A DNA stretch of 5,916 nucleotides from Chitinophagaceae bacterium UBA2789 (lineage in GTDB: Bacteria > Bacteroidota > Bacteroidia > Chitinophagales > Chitinophagaceae), in the NCBI GenBank assembly GCA_002352145.1, contig DEHX01000127.1:1-5916 (forward strand). Reading direction: 5' to 3'. A program made the translations under genes and the position numbers. Shown here piece by piece: positions 1 to 5,417 of this stretch. Each line of letters opens with the position of its first letter. Within the stretch, counting starts at the first letter, position 1. The notes under the pieces are model-generated. The model saw only the letters and a list, made by a program, of their open reading frames with translations. It was not told where the DNA came from and ran no database searches.

Positions 1-743
1 TTTCTTCCGGAGTAAATGCAGCATATTCCTAAGGTAAGCGGTTCAAAACCGGTATCGGTGTATCCCACTTTGTTTAAAATGTCAGTAAATAAATGGCGGT
101 CCGGAAACGCATTGGCAGACTCATTCAGGTATTGATACGCTTCTTTATTCTGCCTGAGCCAGCGGGCCACCTGCGGGGCCACAATACCCATGTACAGGTT
201 ATATAAACTCTTGACCGCTCTGCGCCGCGGTTTTGAAAATTCCAGTACGATCAGCCGGCCACCGGGTTTCAACACTCTTCTCATCTCTTCAAGGCCTTTT
301 TCCAGGTTTTCAAAGTTCCGTACACCAAATGCCACCATTACCGCATCAAACGTATTATCAGCGAATTTTATTGTTTCTGAATCACCGGTGTGTAAGTGGA
401 TTTTTCCTGCAAGGCCTTCTTTTTCAATCTTTTTTCTGCCAAGGTCGAGCATGCCTTCCGAAATATCGATTCCATCCACCCGGTCGGGATTCAGCAGCCT
501 GCAGGTCATAATGGCCATATCTGCCGTGCCAGTAGCCACATCCAAAATGTGCTTTGGATTCTCTTTTTTCAACATCCGGATGGCCTTTTTGCGCCAGCGA
601 AGATCAATACGGGCCGAGAGCAGGCGGTTCATTACATCATAACGGCCGGCTATTTTGTCAAACATTTCGGCCACCTGTTCTTTTTTGCCTTTTTCCGATT
701 CTTTGAACGGGGTAATATGGTCGTGGGGCAATGATTGGGACAT
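1..743 (-). CDS. menG: Demethylmenaquinone methyltransferase MenG/UbiE (C-terminal end cut by window edge)
   Basis: SAM-dependent C-methyltransferase that converts demethylmenaquinone to menaquinone, the last step of the pathway. It is named MenG here because Bacteroidota normally make menaquinone; ubiE is the usual alternative name. The reading frame is open from an ATG at 743 to the left edge, giving 247 residues plus two bases. The family-typical ending (LGICCIYSGRK) is reached, so probably only a few residues and the stop are missing. Visible motifs: the first UbiE signature near residues 35-50 (YDVMNRLLS...DLRW, with Asp where the classic pattern has His), SAM-binding motif I at 66-76 (HILDVATGTAD), the acidic GIDIS loop at 91-95, and the second UbiE signature at 156-170 (RVLKPGG...LEFS). 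The start is fixed by the divergent neighbour engB and by a TACCTTTG promoter-like site only six bases upstream. There is no Shine-Dalgarno sequence. The identification is firm. Confidence 0.95.
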   Translation of the reverse strand, partial: MSQSLPHDHITPFKESEKGKKEQVAEMFDKIAGRYDVMNRLLSARIDLRWRKKAIRMLKKENPKHILDVATGTADMAIMTCRLLNPDRVDGIDISEGMLDLGRKKIEKEGLAGKIHLHTGDSETIKFADNTFDAVMVAFGVRNFENLEKGLEEMRRVLKPGGRLIVLEFSKPRRRAVKSLYNLYMGIVAPQVARWLRQNKEAYQYLNESANAFPDRHLFTDILNKVGYTDTGFEPLTLGICCIYSGR

Positions 744-749
744 GGGGGG

Positions 750-757
750 CAAAGGTA
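750..757 (-). promoter_or_regulatory. Putative -7 promoter element of menG
   Basis: On the minus strand this reads TACCTTTG, an exact match to the Bacteroidota -7 consensus TAnnTTTG. Six bases (GCCCCC-type spacer) separate it from the menG ATG, so transcription would begin at or next to the start codon. I do not see a good TTTG -33 element 19-21 bases upstream, so the call rests on the -7 box and its position. Confidence 0.5.
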
Positions 758-814
758 GCGCTGGTTGCTGGTTTCTGGTCACTTGTTGAAAGTTTTATAG
801 CGGTAAGTTTCCTT

Positions 815-822
815 TATCTTGC
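815..822 (+). promoter_or_regulatory. Putative degenerate -7 promoter element of engB
   Basis: TATCTTGC resembles TAnnTTTG with the last two bases shifted. It lies eight bases before the engB ATG at 830. A T-run near 793-796 sits about where a -33 element is expected but is not a clear TTTG. The match is imperfect. The support is its placement in the short divergent gap between menG and engB, which must hold both promoters. Confidence 0.35.
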
Positions 823-829
823 GGCCTTC

Positions 830-1447
830 ATGGAAATAATTTCTGCAAAATATATTGTGAGCAGTCCCGGCTGGAAGCAGTGCCCGCCGGCGGATAAGCA
901 GGAGTATGCCTTTATCGGCCGCAGTAATGTGGGCAAGTCTTCATTGATCAATATGCTGACTAATAAGAAGGGACTGGCCAAGATATCTGCCACACCGGGA
1001 AAAACACAACTGATCAACCATTTTGAAGTGGTTTCTTCCGACAAAAAAAAATGGTACCTGGTAGACCTGCCCGGTTATGGTTATGCGAAAGTGTCGCAGA
1101 AATCAAGGAACAACTGGGGGAATATGATTGAGTCGTACATCCGGAAACGGGAAAACCTCGTTTGTTTGTTTGTGCTGATCGACAGCCGGCATGAGCCGCA
1201 GAAAATAGATATTGAATTCATCAACCAGTTGGGGGAGTGGCAGGTGCCTTTTGTACTGGTTTTTACCAAGGCGGATAAAAACAAGCCCGGGGCTACCAAA
1301 CGAAATGTGGCGGCTTTTCTAACGGCATTAGCGGATAACTGGGAAGAATACCCGCCATATTTTGTAACATCGGCGCTAACTAGGGAGGGCAGGGATCTTT
1401 TATTGAATTATATCCGGGACTTTAATGCCGGGGTTTCAAAGGCTTAG
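830..1447 (+). CDS. engB: Ribosome biogenesis GTP-binding protein EngB (YihA/YsxC)
   Basis: Small TRAFAC-class GTPase needed for assembly of the large ribosomal subunit; cytoplasmic and usually essential. The 205-residue length is normal for the family. All G motifs are present: G1 GRSNVGKS at residues 30-37, G2 around T55 in ATPGKTQ, G3 DLPGYG at 79-84 with the family-typical YGYAK continuation, G4 TKAD at 146-149, and G5 TSA at 180-182. The open frame extends upstream to 731, but that extension would overlap the divergent menG start and encodes an unrelated hydrophobic stretch. The ATG at 830 gives the expected N terminus (MEIISAKYI). It is divergent from menG across 86 bases and followed 73 bases later by a small exported-protein gene. 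The identification is firm. Confidence 0.97.
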   Translation: MEIISAKYIVSSPGWKQCPPADKQEYAFIGRSNVGKSSLINMLTNKKGLAKISATPGKTQLINHFEVVSSDKKKWYLVDLPGYGYAKVSQKSRNNWGNMIESYIRKRENLVCLFVLIDSRHEPQKIDIEFINQLGEWQVPFVLVFTKADKNKPGATKRNVAAFLTALADNWEEYPPYFVTSALTREGRDLLLNYIRDFNAGVSKA

Positions 1448-1454
1448 ATTGTTT

Positions 1455-1477
1455 TACCCCATTTGTGGTATTTTTTG
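1455..1477 (+). terminator. Possible weak intrinsic terminator after engB
   Basis: TACC (1455-1458) can pair with GGTA (1467-1470), with an optional extra A-T pair inside and two bulged C's. Six T's follow directly (1471-1476). It begins eight bases after the engB stop codon. The stem is short and weak, so the T-tract and position are the main support. It could instead be part of the promoter region of the next gene. Confidence 0.35.
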
Positions 1478-1492
1478 TTGAATATTTTCACC

Positions 1493-1499
1493 TAATTTG
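1493..1499 (+). promoter_or_regulatory. Possible -7 promoter element before the 63-residue gene
   Basis: TAATTTG is one base shorter than the consensus TAnnTTTG. A TTTG at 1474-1477 lies upstream, with a spacing (15 bases) shorter than the usual 19-21. It sits 21 bases before the ATG at 1521. This is a weak candidate, offered because the gene follows a possible terminator and would need its own promoter. Confidence 0.3.
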
Positions 1500-1520
1500 C
1501 ACCCAACTACTGGACTTTTC

Positions 1521-1712
1521 ATGAAAACCATCTTATCCGAACGAAATATTGTTGTAGTACTATTTATTATGGTACTCGTTACTTTCTCCCTCGCACAGGA
1601 AGACAGTAAGAAAATTGAGAAAATGTACAGCGGTGTTCAGGCCCAAAATGCCCGTTTCCTTGTACAACAAGACCCGGTTATCCCAGCTGCCGGTTTGCCT
1701 TCTGTAAAATAG
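1521..1712 (+). CDS. Small exported or membrane protein of unknown function (63 aa)
   Basis: I do not recognise this family. The protein has a short polar N terminus, a strongly hydrophobic stretch at about residues 10-25 (NIVVVLFIMVLVTFSLA), and then a polar tail of about 38 residues beginning QEDSKKIEK and ending in a Pro/Ala-rich segment (PVIPAAGLPSVK). The hydrophobic stretch could be a signal peptide cleaved after A25, leaving Gln at the mature end, or an uncleaved N-terminal anchor. The frame opens earlier at a TTG at 1497, but the ATG at 1521 is the better start because it gives a signal-like MKT beginning and clears the promoter-like site. It lies between engB and another small exported protein on the same strand, 28 bases from the latter. 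The case for a real gene rests on the signal-like N terminus and the tight fit between neighbours. Confidence 0.65.
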   Translation: MKTILSERNIVVVLFIMVLVTFSLAQEDSKKIEKMYSGVQAQNARFLVQQDPVIPAAGLPSVK

Positions 1713-1722
1713 TTCACTTTTG
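1694..1722 (+). promoter_or_regulatory. Putative promoter of the 111-residue gene
   Basis: A TTTG at 1694-1697 is followed after 17 bases by CACTTTTG at 1715-1722, which matches TAnnTTTG except for the first base. The -33 element lies inside the end of the preceding small gene. The ATG at 1741 is 18 bases after the -7 box, giving a short AT-rich leader. The spacing is slightly shorter than the usual 19-21. Confidence 0.4.
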
Positions 1723-1740
1723 CTCCTTTAAATTTATTGG

Positions 1741-2076
1741 ATGAAACGATTTTTGATTTCATTGCTGCTCATTTTGCCATTGTTTGTGGATGCCCAGGCT
1801 ACTGATAAAATCCGTAAGGGAGATATAAAGCAACAAATGCTGAATAAAGATTCAGTAGCACAAAAAATTCAGCGATTTAAAGACAGCATTGCCAAAAAGA
1901 TAGACAGTCAGCAGGTAGCCATCAATATTCAGAATAACGTTGACCAGTTACTGGAGATTCAAAAAGAAAATAAAGACCGCCAGCGCAGCGCAGCCATCAC
2001 AAGACTGGCGATTGGCGCAGCATTCCTGGCGTTATTGGTAATGGGATTGATGAAGAGAAGGAAAAAGCAGGGGTGA
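1741..2076 (+). CDS. Membrane-anchored periplasmic protein with coiled-coil-like middle, unknown function (111 aa)
   Basis: I do not recognise the family. The architecture is clear: a signal peptide at residues 1-18 (MKRFLISLLLILPLFVDA, probable cleavage before Q19), a charged, Gln/Lys/Asp-rich helical region at about 20-85 likely to form a coiled coil, a transmembrane helix at about 88-104, and a strongly basic cytoplasmic tail (MKRRKKQG). After signal cleavage the helical part would lie in the periplasm, anchored to the inner membrane at its C terminus with the basic tail inside. The start is the first ATG, preceded by a promoter-like site and no Shine-Dalgarno sequence. It follows the 63-residue exported protein by 28 bases and is convergent with the YkuK-type gene, 54 bases away. 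A structural or scaffolding role is possible, but nothing in the sequence proves it. Confidence 0.75.
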   Translation: MKRFLISLLLILPLFVDAQATDKIRKGDIKQQMLNKDSVAQKIQRFKDSIAKKIDSQQVAINIQNNVDQLLEIQKENKDRQRSAAITRLAIGAAFLALLVMGLMKRRKKQG

Positions 2077-2130
2077 CAAAGCTATGTGCAGGAATTTCTT
2101 CCCGCATGTACGGCCTGCAGCCGTTAAAAA

Positions 2131-2604
2131 TCAGTTCACAATTTTGTTTGCACAGCTGCTGCTGGCAAAGGCTTCTGGTTTTGCTTTGAAGGCAAAACCC
2201 ATACCCAGGATATAACCCATGGCTTCCTTCAGGGCATCATTGCTCTTGAAGTTGGGATTGGTGTTGATGTCGGCATGCACTTCCATATCTACATCATACA
2301 CGGTAAACAGGTTGCAGAGCTCATAAGCAATTTCAATGCTCTTAGCCACTTCCATCAGCATTCGTTCTTTGATAGTAAACTGCTGGCGGGTTTTTTCATT
2401 GTGAATGAACATGAAACCGCCATGTCCTTCTCTCAGAAAAACGATGACTGTGGCAAACTCTGTTTCCTGGCCTTTTACCTGTGAGTCGGTGCCGATGCAT
2501 ACTTTCAAACGGAAGCCTTTTTCTGTTTCCCGTTTGATGGCATTTTCAACAGCTTCCTTGATGGGCAAATCAATAGGGTCGCCATTAAATTTTCTCCAAC
2601 GCAT
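2131..2604 (-). CDS. RNase H-like fold protein of the YkuK/DUF458 family
   Basis: This 157-residue protein resembles the YkuK family (DUF458), which is predicted to have an RNase H-like fold; the biochemical role is not established as far as I know. Supporting segments: KVCIGTDSQVKG at residues 34-45, a first beta hairpin with acidic D40, the following ATVIVFL strand at 51-57, a central helix with E80 and E85, the strand VDMEVHADIN at 105-114 with D112, and the conserved end GMGFAFKAKPEA at 134-145 followed by a Ser-rich SSSCANKI. The spaced acidic residues fit a metal-binding nuclease-type site, but catalysis is inferred. The ATG at 2604 is preceded within five bases by a strong hairpin that terminates the upstream protease gene, and a promoter-like pair overlaps that hairpin. 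There is no signal peptide, so it should be cytoplasmic. It is convergent with the small membrane protein gene on the left. Confidence 0.82.
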   Translation of the reverse strand: MRWRKFNGDPIDLPIKEAVENAIKRETEKGFRLKVCIGTDSQVKGQETEFATVIVFLREGHGGFMFIHNEKTRQQFTIKERMLMEVAKSIEIAYELCNLFTVYDVDMEVHADINTNPNFKSNDALKEAMGYILGMGFAFKAKPEAFASSSCANKIVN

Positions 2605-2609
2605 ATGAA

Positions 2610-2642
2610 AAGAGGTTTTCCTAAGTTACAGGAAAACCTCTT
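2610..2642 (-). terminator. Strong intrinsic terminator of the metalloprotease gene
   Basis: A perfect 13-base-pair inverted repeat (2610-2622 with 2630-2642; arm AAGAGGTTTTCCT) encloses a seven-base loop. On the minus strand the second arm ends in CTCTTTTC, giving a four-T run. It lies about 50 bases past the protease stop codon and ends five bases before the ATG of the YkuK-type gene. On the plus strand no gene ends here and no T-run follows, so the minus-strand reading is preferred. Confidence 0.75.
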
Positions 2643-2652
2643 AACTACAAAA
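2621..2652 (-). promoter_or_regulatory. Putative promoter of the YkuK-type gene, overlapping the terminator
   Basis: On the minus strand TTTTG (2652-2648) is followed after exactly 19 bases by TAACTTAG (2628-2621), which matches TAnnTTTG at five of six fixed positions. The spacing is as expected for a Bacteroidota -33/-7 pair. Transcription would start near 2614, about ten bases before the ATG. The -7 element lies in the loop and first bases of one arm of the terminator hairpin, and the spacer contains the other arm. Confidence 0.45.
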
Positions 2653-2665
2653 GGGCACGGATTAA

Positions 2666-2683
2666 CCTTCTGTAAACAGAAGG
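2666..2683 (-). repeat. Small hairpin just after the metalloprotease stop codon
   Basis: CCTTCTG (2666-2672) and CAGAAGG (2677-2683) form a perfect seven-pair stem with a four-base loop, 10 bases past the protease stop on the minus strand. Only TTAAT follows on that strand, so it is a poor terminator by itself. It may protect the 3' end of the message or act together with the stronger hairpin at 2610-2642. Confidence 0.45.
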
Positions 2684-2693
2684 GGGGAAAGGT

Positions 2694-4292
2694 TTATTGT
2701 TTAACGAATTTGTCAGTCCATTGCTCGTTGCCATTCACAAAGCGGATGATGTACATTCCACCGTTCATGAAAGAGGCCGGGATATTATTCAGGCCGTTTG
2801 TCAGTTGTCCCCTGGCGGTTACCTTGCCATTCATATCCACCACTGTATAGCCAAACACACCCGGGCTTGTTACGGTGATCAGGTTATTACTGACCAGGTT
2901 GGTCACCAGTCTTGGTTTCTCCACAGTGCCGGTGCCTTTCAATGTAACCACATTGGAATAATAGGATTTGCCATTATCAAATGTTACAAATACCCGGTAT
3001 TGCGCAGAGGTGCTTACATAAGGCCTGTACATAAATGTGCGGTCACTATTTCCCGGATTAACTACCGGGCTGAAGTTGCGGCCATCCGTAGCCACTTCCA
3101 GTACTTGTTCTACCACCTGCTCATCAGCATCTATCAGCCAGTTCAGCCGGTGTTTGTCACCATTCAGTTCACCGGTAAGTTCCAGTCTTCTTAAAGGCAG
3201 TGTACCGCCTGCAGTAAGGCTGCCCTGCAGTGAATAGGAGCCAAGGCTGGCATAGTTAGGCGCATACATGTTTCCTTTTCCTTCCACTCTCAGGTAATAT
3301 GTACCGGCATTCAGTAAAGTATCAATTACAGAGCTGAGCAAAGTACCGGGATTATAAACACTGATCTGGTTTTGTGCACCATCAAATAAGGTAATCTGCA
3401 GGTCAAGGTTAGAACCGGAGTTGCCGGTACCTACATTATAAGGAATGGCGCTGAGCTGGAACCTGCCTGCTGTTGGTTTTGTAAACCTAAAAAGATCCTG
3501 GTCGGTGTTTTGTGTGATTACACCACTTACGGTAAACTGGTTATTTACAAACGTAGCGTTGGTTGCTGTCGGGAATGATGCAGTATGATCATCCGTTCTG
3601 AAGCTAAAACCATTATTAGTTGTGATAACAGTAAGGTCGTTCTGAATATTATTACAGCCATAAGGATTGGGGCCACTGTTCCAAAGGGTAAGGTTTTGGT
3701 AATAGCCTACTCCCATGATAGGAGCCCAGCCAATTTCACCAGCACCGGCACCGGAGTGATAATCAGATTGCTTCACACAGTTGGCATCATAACGGGCCTG
3801 GTGATACAGGCCTAATGTATGTCCCGCTTCATGCGAAGAAGCTTCGGAGATATTCTTTGTATTGTAGTTCAGCAATGAAGTGAACACAAAACAAGGAGTA
3901 TCATCACCCCAAGTAAAGGAGTTTACAAAAGCTACTCCACCAGCAGCGCCATACCATTCGTAACTGACAGTGAGGATCACCCTCATACGCCGGTTGGCAG
4001 GAGCAGCGAGGTATTTAGTAGAATCTGTGGTTACATTCACATTAAAGGGCCTGTAATCCTCAGCTACCCGGTTAAATACTTCGGTGATCTGGGTACTGTT
4101 CATACCTGAAGCACCGCAATAGATCGGACCTGCATAGTTCCAACTGGTACCGTTTACTGTATGCCCGTCAAAATCAAGGAAGACGACGGCTGTTGCTGAC
4201 GGCAAACTGCTATATACAGGTACCTGTGCATTGGACTTCACTGCACCGAACAGGAACAGCGCCATAAGGCAGGATTGTAAATAGTTTTTCAT
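2694..4292 (-). CDS. Secreted zinc metalloprotease (metzincin type) with T9SS C-terminal sorting domain
   Basis: Probable extracellular or cell-surface zinc endopeptidase of 532 residues; substrate unknown. In order: signal peptide at 1-22 (MKNYLQSCLM...VKSNA, cleavage before Q23), a start of the catalytic domain with VVFLDFDGHT at 36-45, the zinc site HEAGHTLGLYH at 154-164 (ligands H154, H158, H164; catalytic E155) and a Met-turn around M193 (PIMGVGYY). A beta-rich region resembling a bacterial pre-peptidase C-terminal (PPC) domain follows at about 247-358 (DQDLFRF... AGTYYLRVEG). Then comes a fibronectin-III-like segment at about 367-453 and a T9SS type A sorting domain at about 461-532 (TVVDMNGK, GGMYIIRF, ending DKFVKQ). 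The frame extends to a TTG at 4322, but the ATG at 4292 gives a clean signal peptide and is chosen. No obvious propeptide separates signal and catalytic domain. It follows the 157-residue secreted protein gene by 66 bases, so co-transcription is plausible. A weak promoter-like pair (TTTTTG at 4350-4345, TACCTATTG at 4328-4320) lies in that gap. Confidence 0.92.
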   Translation of the reverse strand: MKNYLQSCLMALFLFGAVKSNAQVPVYSSLPSATAVVFLDFDGHTVNGTSWNYAGPIYCGASGMNSTQITEVFNRVAEDYRPFNVNVTTDSTKYLAAPANRRMRVILTVSYEWYGAAGGVAFVNSFTWGDDTPCFVFTSLLNYNTKNISEASSHEAGHTLGLYHQARYDANCVKQSDYHSGAGAGEIGWAPIMGVGYYQNLTLWNSGPNPYGCNNIQNDLTVITTNNGFSFRTDDHTASFPTATNATFVNNQFTVSGVITQNTDQDLFRFTKPTAGRFQLSAIPYNVGTGNSGSNLDLQITLFDGAQNQISVYNPGTLLSSVIDTLLNAGTYYLRVEGKGNMYAPNYASLGSYSLQGSLTAGGTLPLRRLELTGELNGDKHRLNWLIDADEQVVEQVLEVATDGRNFSPVVNPGNSDRTFMYRPYVSTSAQYRVFVTFDNGKSYYSNVVTLKGTGTVEKPRLVTNLVSNNLITVTSPGVFGYTVVDMNGKVTARGQLTNGLNNIPASFMNGGMYIIRFVNGNEQWTDKFVKQ

Positions 4293-4358
4293 AACAAAGG
4301 CGGATTTTAAAATGTTTTTCAATAGGTACTAAAGGATACGGGATCAAAAACGGGTCAG

Positions 4359-4832
4359 TTATTCATTTATAAGGTCATAAAATTTTCTTTTTACCAGGAA
4401 ATAGCCGCTCTCGGTCTTTACCAGCTCAAACAAATCACCGCTTTTCATACTTACAATGCGGCCTGTATAGAAAATATTACCGTTGCTGTCTGTTACTTTC
4501 GAAATGGTAAGACCAGCGCCATCATATACATTGGATTTAATAACAACACTCTGGATGCTGTTGCCATATTTGCTGGCGATTGACATTACTTTTCCCGGGA
4601 AGGGAAAATGAACATTATCAGAGATATTCACTGATACGTCTTCACCCTGGGAAAAAGAAACAGCTCTGTCAAAACTGGCAATGTTTACCGGAATGCTGTC
4701 GGGAAAACTTCTGAACAACAAAGGCTTGTTGTAATCAGGTTCATTTAATGGTACATCCTGGTTTTGTGCGAGGAGTTGTACATTAAAAATGAGGGCACTA
4801 ACGCATAGTGCGATGAATGAACGGTTTTTCAT
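4359..4832 (-). CDS. Secreted protein of unknown function, upstream of the metalloprotease (157 aa)
   Basis: I do not recognise a named family. The protein has a signal peptide at about residues 1-22 (MKNRSFIALC...QLLA, probable cleavage before Q23), then a short linker rich in Pro, Asp and Asn (about 23-50). The remaining 105 residues look all-beta: alternating hydrophobic strands with FPFPGKVMSIA (76-86), SVVIKSN (95-101), GLTISKVTDSNGNI (107-120), YTGRIVSM (122-129), DLFELVKTESGYFLVKRKFYDLINE at the end (133-157, cited in part as its strand pattern). It has no cysteines in the mature part, no sorting domain and no lipobox, so it is probably periplasmic or released. The ATG at 4832 is preceded by an A-rich stretch (AAAAAAAGTTGAA) and not by a clear Shine-Dalgarno sequence. 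As first gene before a secreted protease it might be an inhibitor, chaperone or partner, but this is inference from position only. Confidence 0.8.
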   Translation of the reverse strand: MKNRSFIALCVSALIFNVQLLAQNQDVPLNEPDYNKPLLFRSFPDSIPVNIASFDRAVSFSQGEDVSVNISDNVHFPFPGKVMSIASKYGNSIQSVVIKSNVYDGAGLTISKVTDSNGNIFYTGRIVSMKSGDLFELVKTESGYFLVKRKFYDLINE

Positions 4833-5030
4833 TTCAACTTTTTTTATAAGTCAACAGGATATTGTTCGGCAACCTGGATTTGGCGGTTGCAGTTTTCAGG
4901 GGGGACGGGATGTAAAGATTTGTGAAAAAAATAGCTGAATCCAAGCAAAAAGAAAATATTCAGACAAGATCGAGGGCTAGTACACGACCAAAATCGTAAA
5001 ACTTCGAAGTGACTAAGTGTTTATCTACTA
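4833..5030. other. Intergenic region, 198 bases, with no gene seen
   Basis: This is the longest non-coding gap in the window, between the CoA-binding protein gene and the secreted 157-residue protein gene, both on the minus strand. It should hold the end of the first transcript and the promoter of the second, but neither is clear. No exact TAnnTTTG occurs on the minus strand; AATCTTTA near 4914-4921 is a poor match. It contains an inverted repeat at 4869-4890, a looser CTGAAT/ATTCAG pair (4935-4940, 4958-4963) and the palindrome ACTTCGAAGT at 5001-5010. No convincing reading frame or RNA gene is seen. Confidence 0.6.
4869..4890 (-). repeat. Inverted repeat in the leader of the secreted-protein gene
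   Basis: GCAACC (4869-4874) pairs with GGTTGC (4885-4890) around a ten-base loop, 37 bases upstream of the ATG at 4832. It could be a leader hairpin or an operator half-site pair for the secreted-protein/protease genes. The stem is only six pairs, so chance is not excluded. Confidence 0.3.
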
Positions 5031-5396
5031 TTAGTATTGGTTTGTACTTAACATAACCAGTGTGCAGGCGTCAATTGTTTGTATCCCTTTTAATGTTGCC
5101 AGTTCTGCCAGCTCATCATTTTCTGCTCCCGGGTTGAAGATGATCCTTTTTGGATGCAGTGATAATATATAATTATAGTAGTCCTGCTGGTGTTGCGGAT
5201 TTAAATAAAGTGTTACTGTATCAATACCTTCCAGTTGTTTTTTTTCTGTCATTATCTCTGTATCATCCACGAAGCTGTGTTTCCGGCCGATAGCGAAAAC
5301 CGGGTGCCCATGATTACGAAGGCGTTTAATAGCCAGGTAACTGTAACGGGATGGATTATCGGATGCGCCAAGAACAAGAGTGGTTTTTGCTTTCAT
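5031..5396 (-). CDS. CoA-binding domain protein (COG1832-like Rossmann fold)
   Basis: A cytoplasmic single-domain protein of 121 residues resembling the CoA_binding_2 family (YccU-type, COG1832). Members have a Rossmann fold related to the CoA-binding domain of succinyl-CoA synthetase; the cellular role is mostly unknown. Supporting features: the N-terminal nucleotide-binding segment TLVLGASDNPSRYSYLA at residues 6-22, the helix and second strand AIKRLRNHGHPVFAIGRK at 22-39, a third strand TVTLYLNP at 60-67, and the conserved IIFNPGAEND at 85-94 followed by GIQTIDACTLVML near the end, all in the family's usual order and length. The ATG at 5396 is the natural start, with no Shine-Dalgarno sequence. 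It begins 21 bases after the stop of the upstream membrane protein gene, so the two are probably one operon. Confidence 0.88.
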   Translation of the reverse strand: MKAKTTLVLGASDNPSRYSYLAIKRLRNHGHPVFAIGRKHSFVDDTEIMTEKKQLEGIDTVTLYLNPQHQQDYYNYILSLHPKRIIFNPGAENDELAELATLKGIQTIDACTLVMLSTNQY

Positions 5397-5417
5397 CAGG
5401 TAAAACTAAATTATTCT

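Noticed and set aside
190..734. Three overlapping plus-strand open frames opposite menG
   Set aside because: They lie antisense to a clearly recognised gene, have low-complexity Ser/Phe-rich translations and no start signals.
731..829. Upstream extension of the engB frame, adding 33 hydrophobic residues from an ATG at 731
   Set aside because: It would overlap the start of divergent menG and has no counterpart in EngB proteins. The ATG at 830 gives the family's usual N terminus.
2109..2125. ACGGC/GCCGT hairpin between the convergent genes as a shared terminator
   Set aside because: The stem is only five pairs. On the plus strand it is followed by TAAAAA, and on the minus strand the T-run precedes the stem. 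Neither orientation gives a proper intrinsic terminator.
2605..2850. Plus-strand frame of 81 residues beginning in the terminator hairpin
   Set aside because: It runs across the hairpin and then antisense to the conserved T9SS domain of the protease. It shows no protein-like features of its own.
4293..4322. Upstream TTG start for the metalloprotease, adding ten residues
   Set aside because: The ATG at 4292 gives a standard signal peptide. The added residues would only lengthen and blur the signal region.
4846..4874. Sigma-70-like TTGCCG ... TTATAA pair (17-base spacing) on the minus strand before the 157-residue secreted-protein gene
   Set aside because: The spacing fits the enterobacterial pattern, but the primary sigma factor of Bacteroidota recognises a different consensus, and such matches are common in AT-rich sequence.
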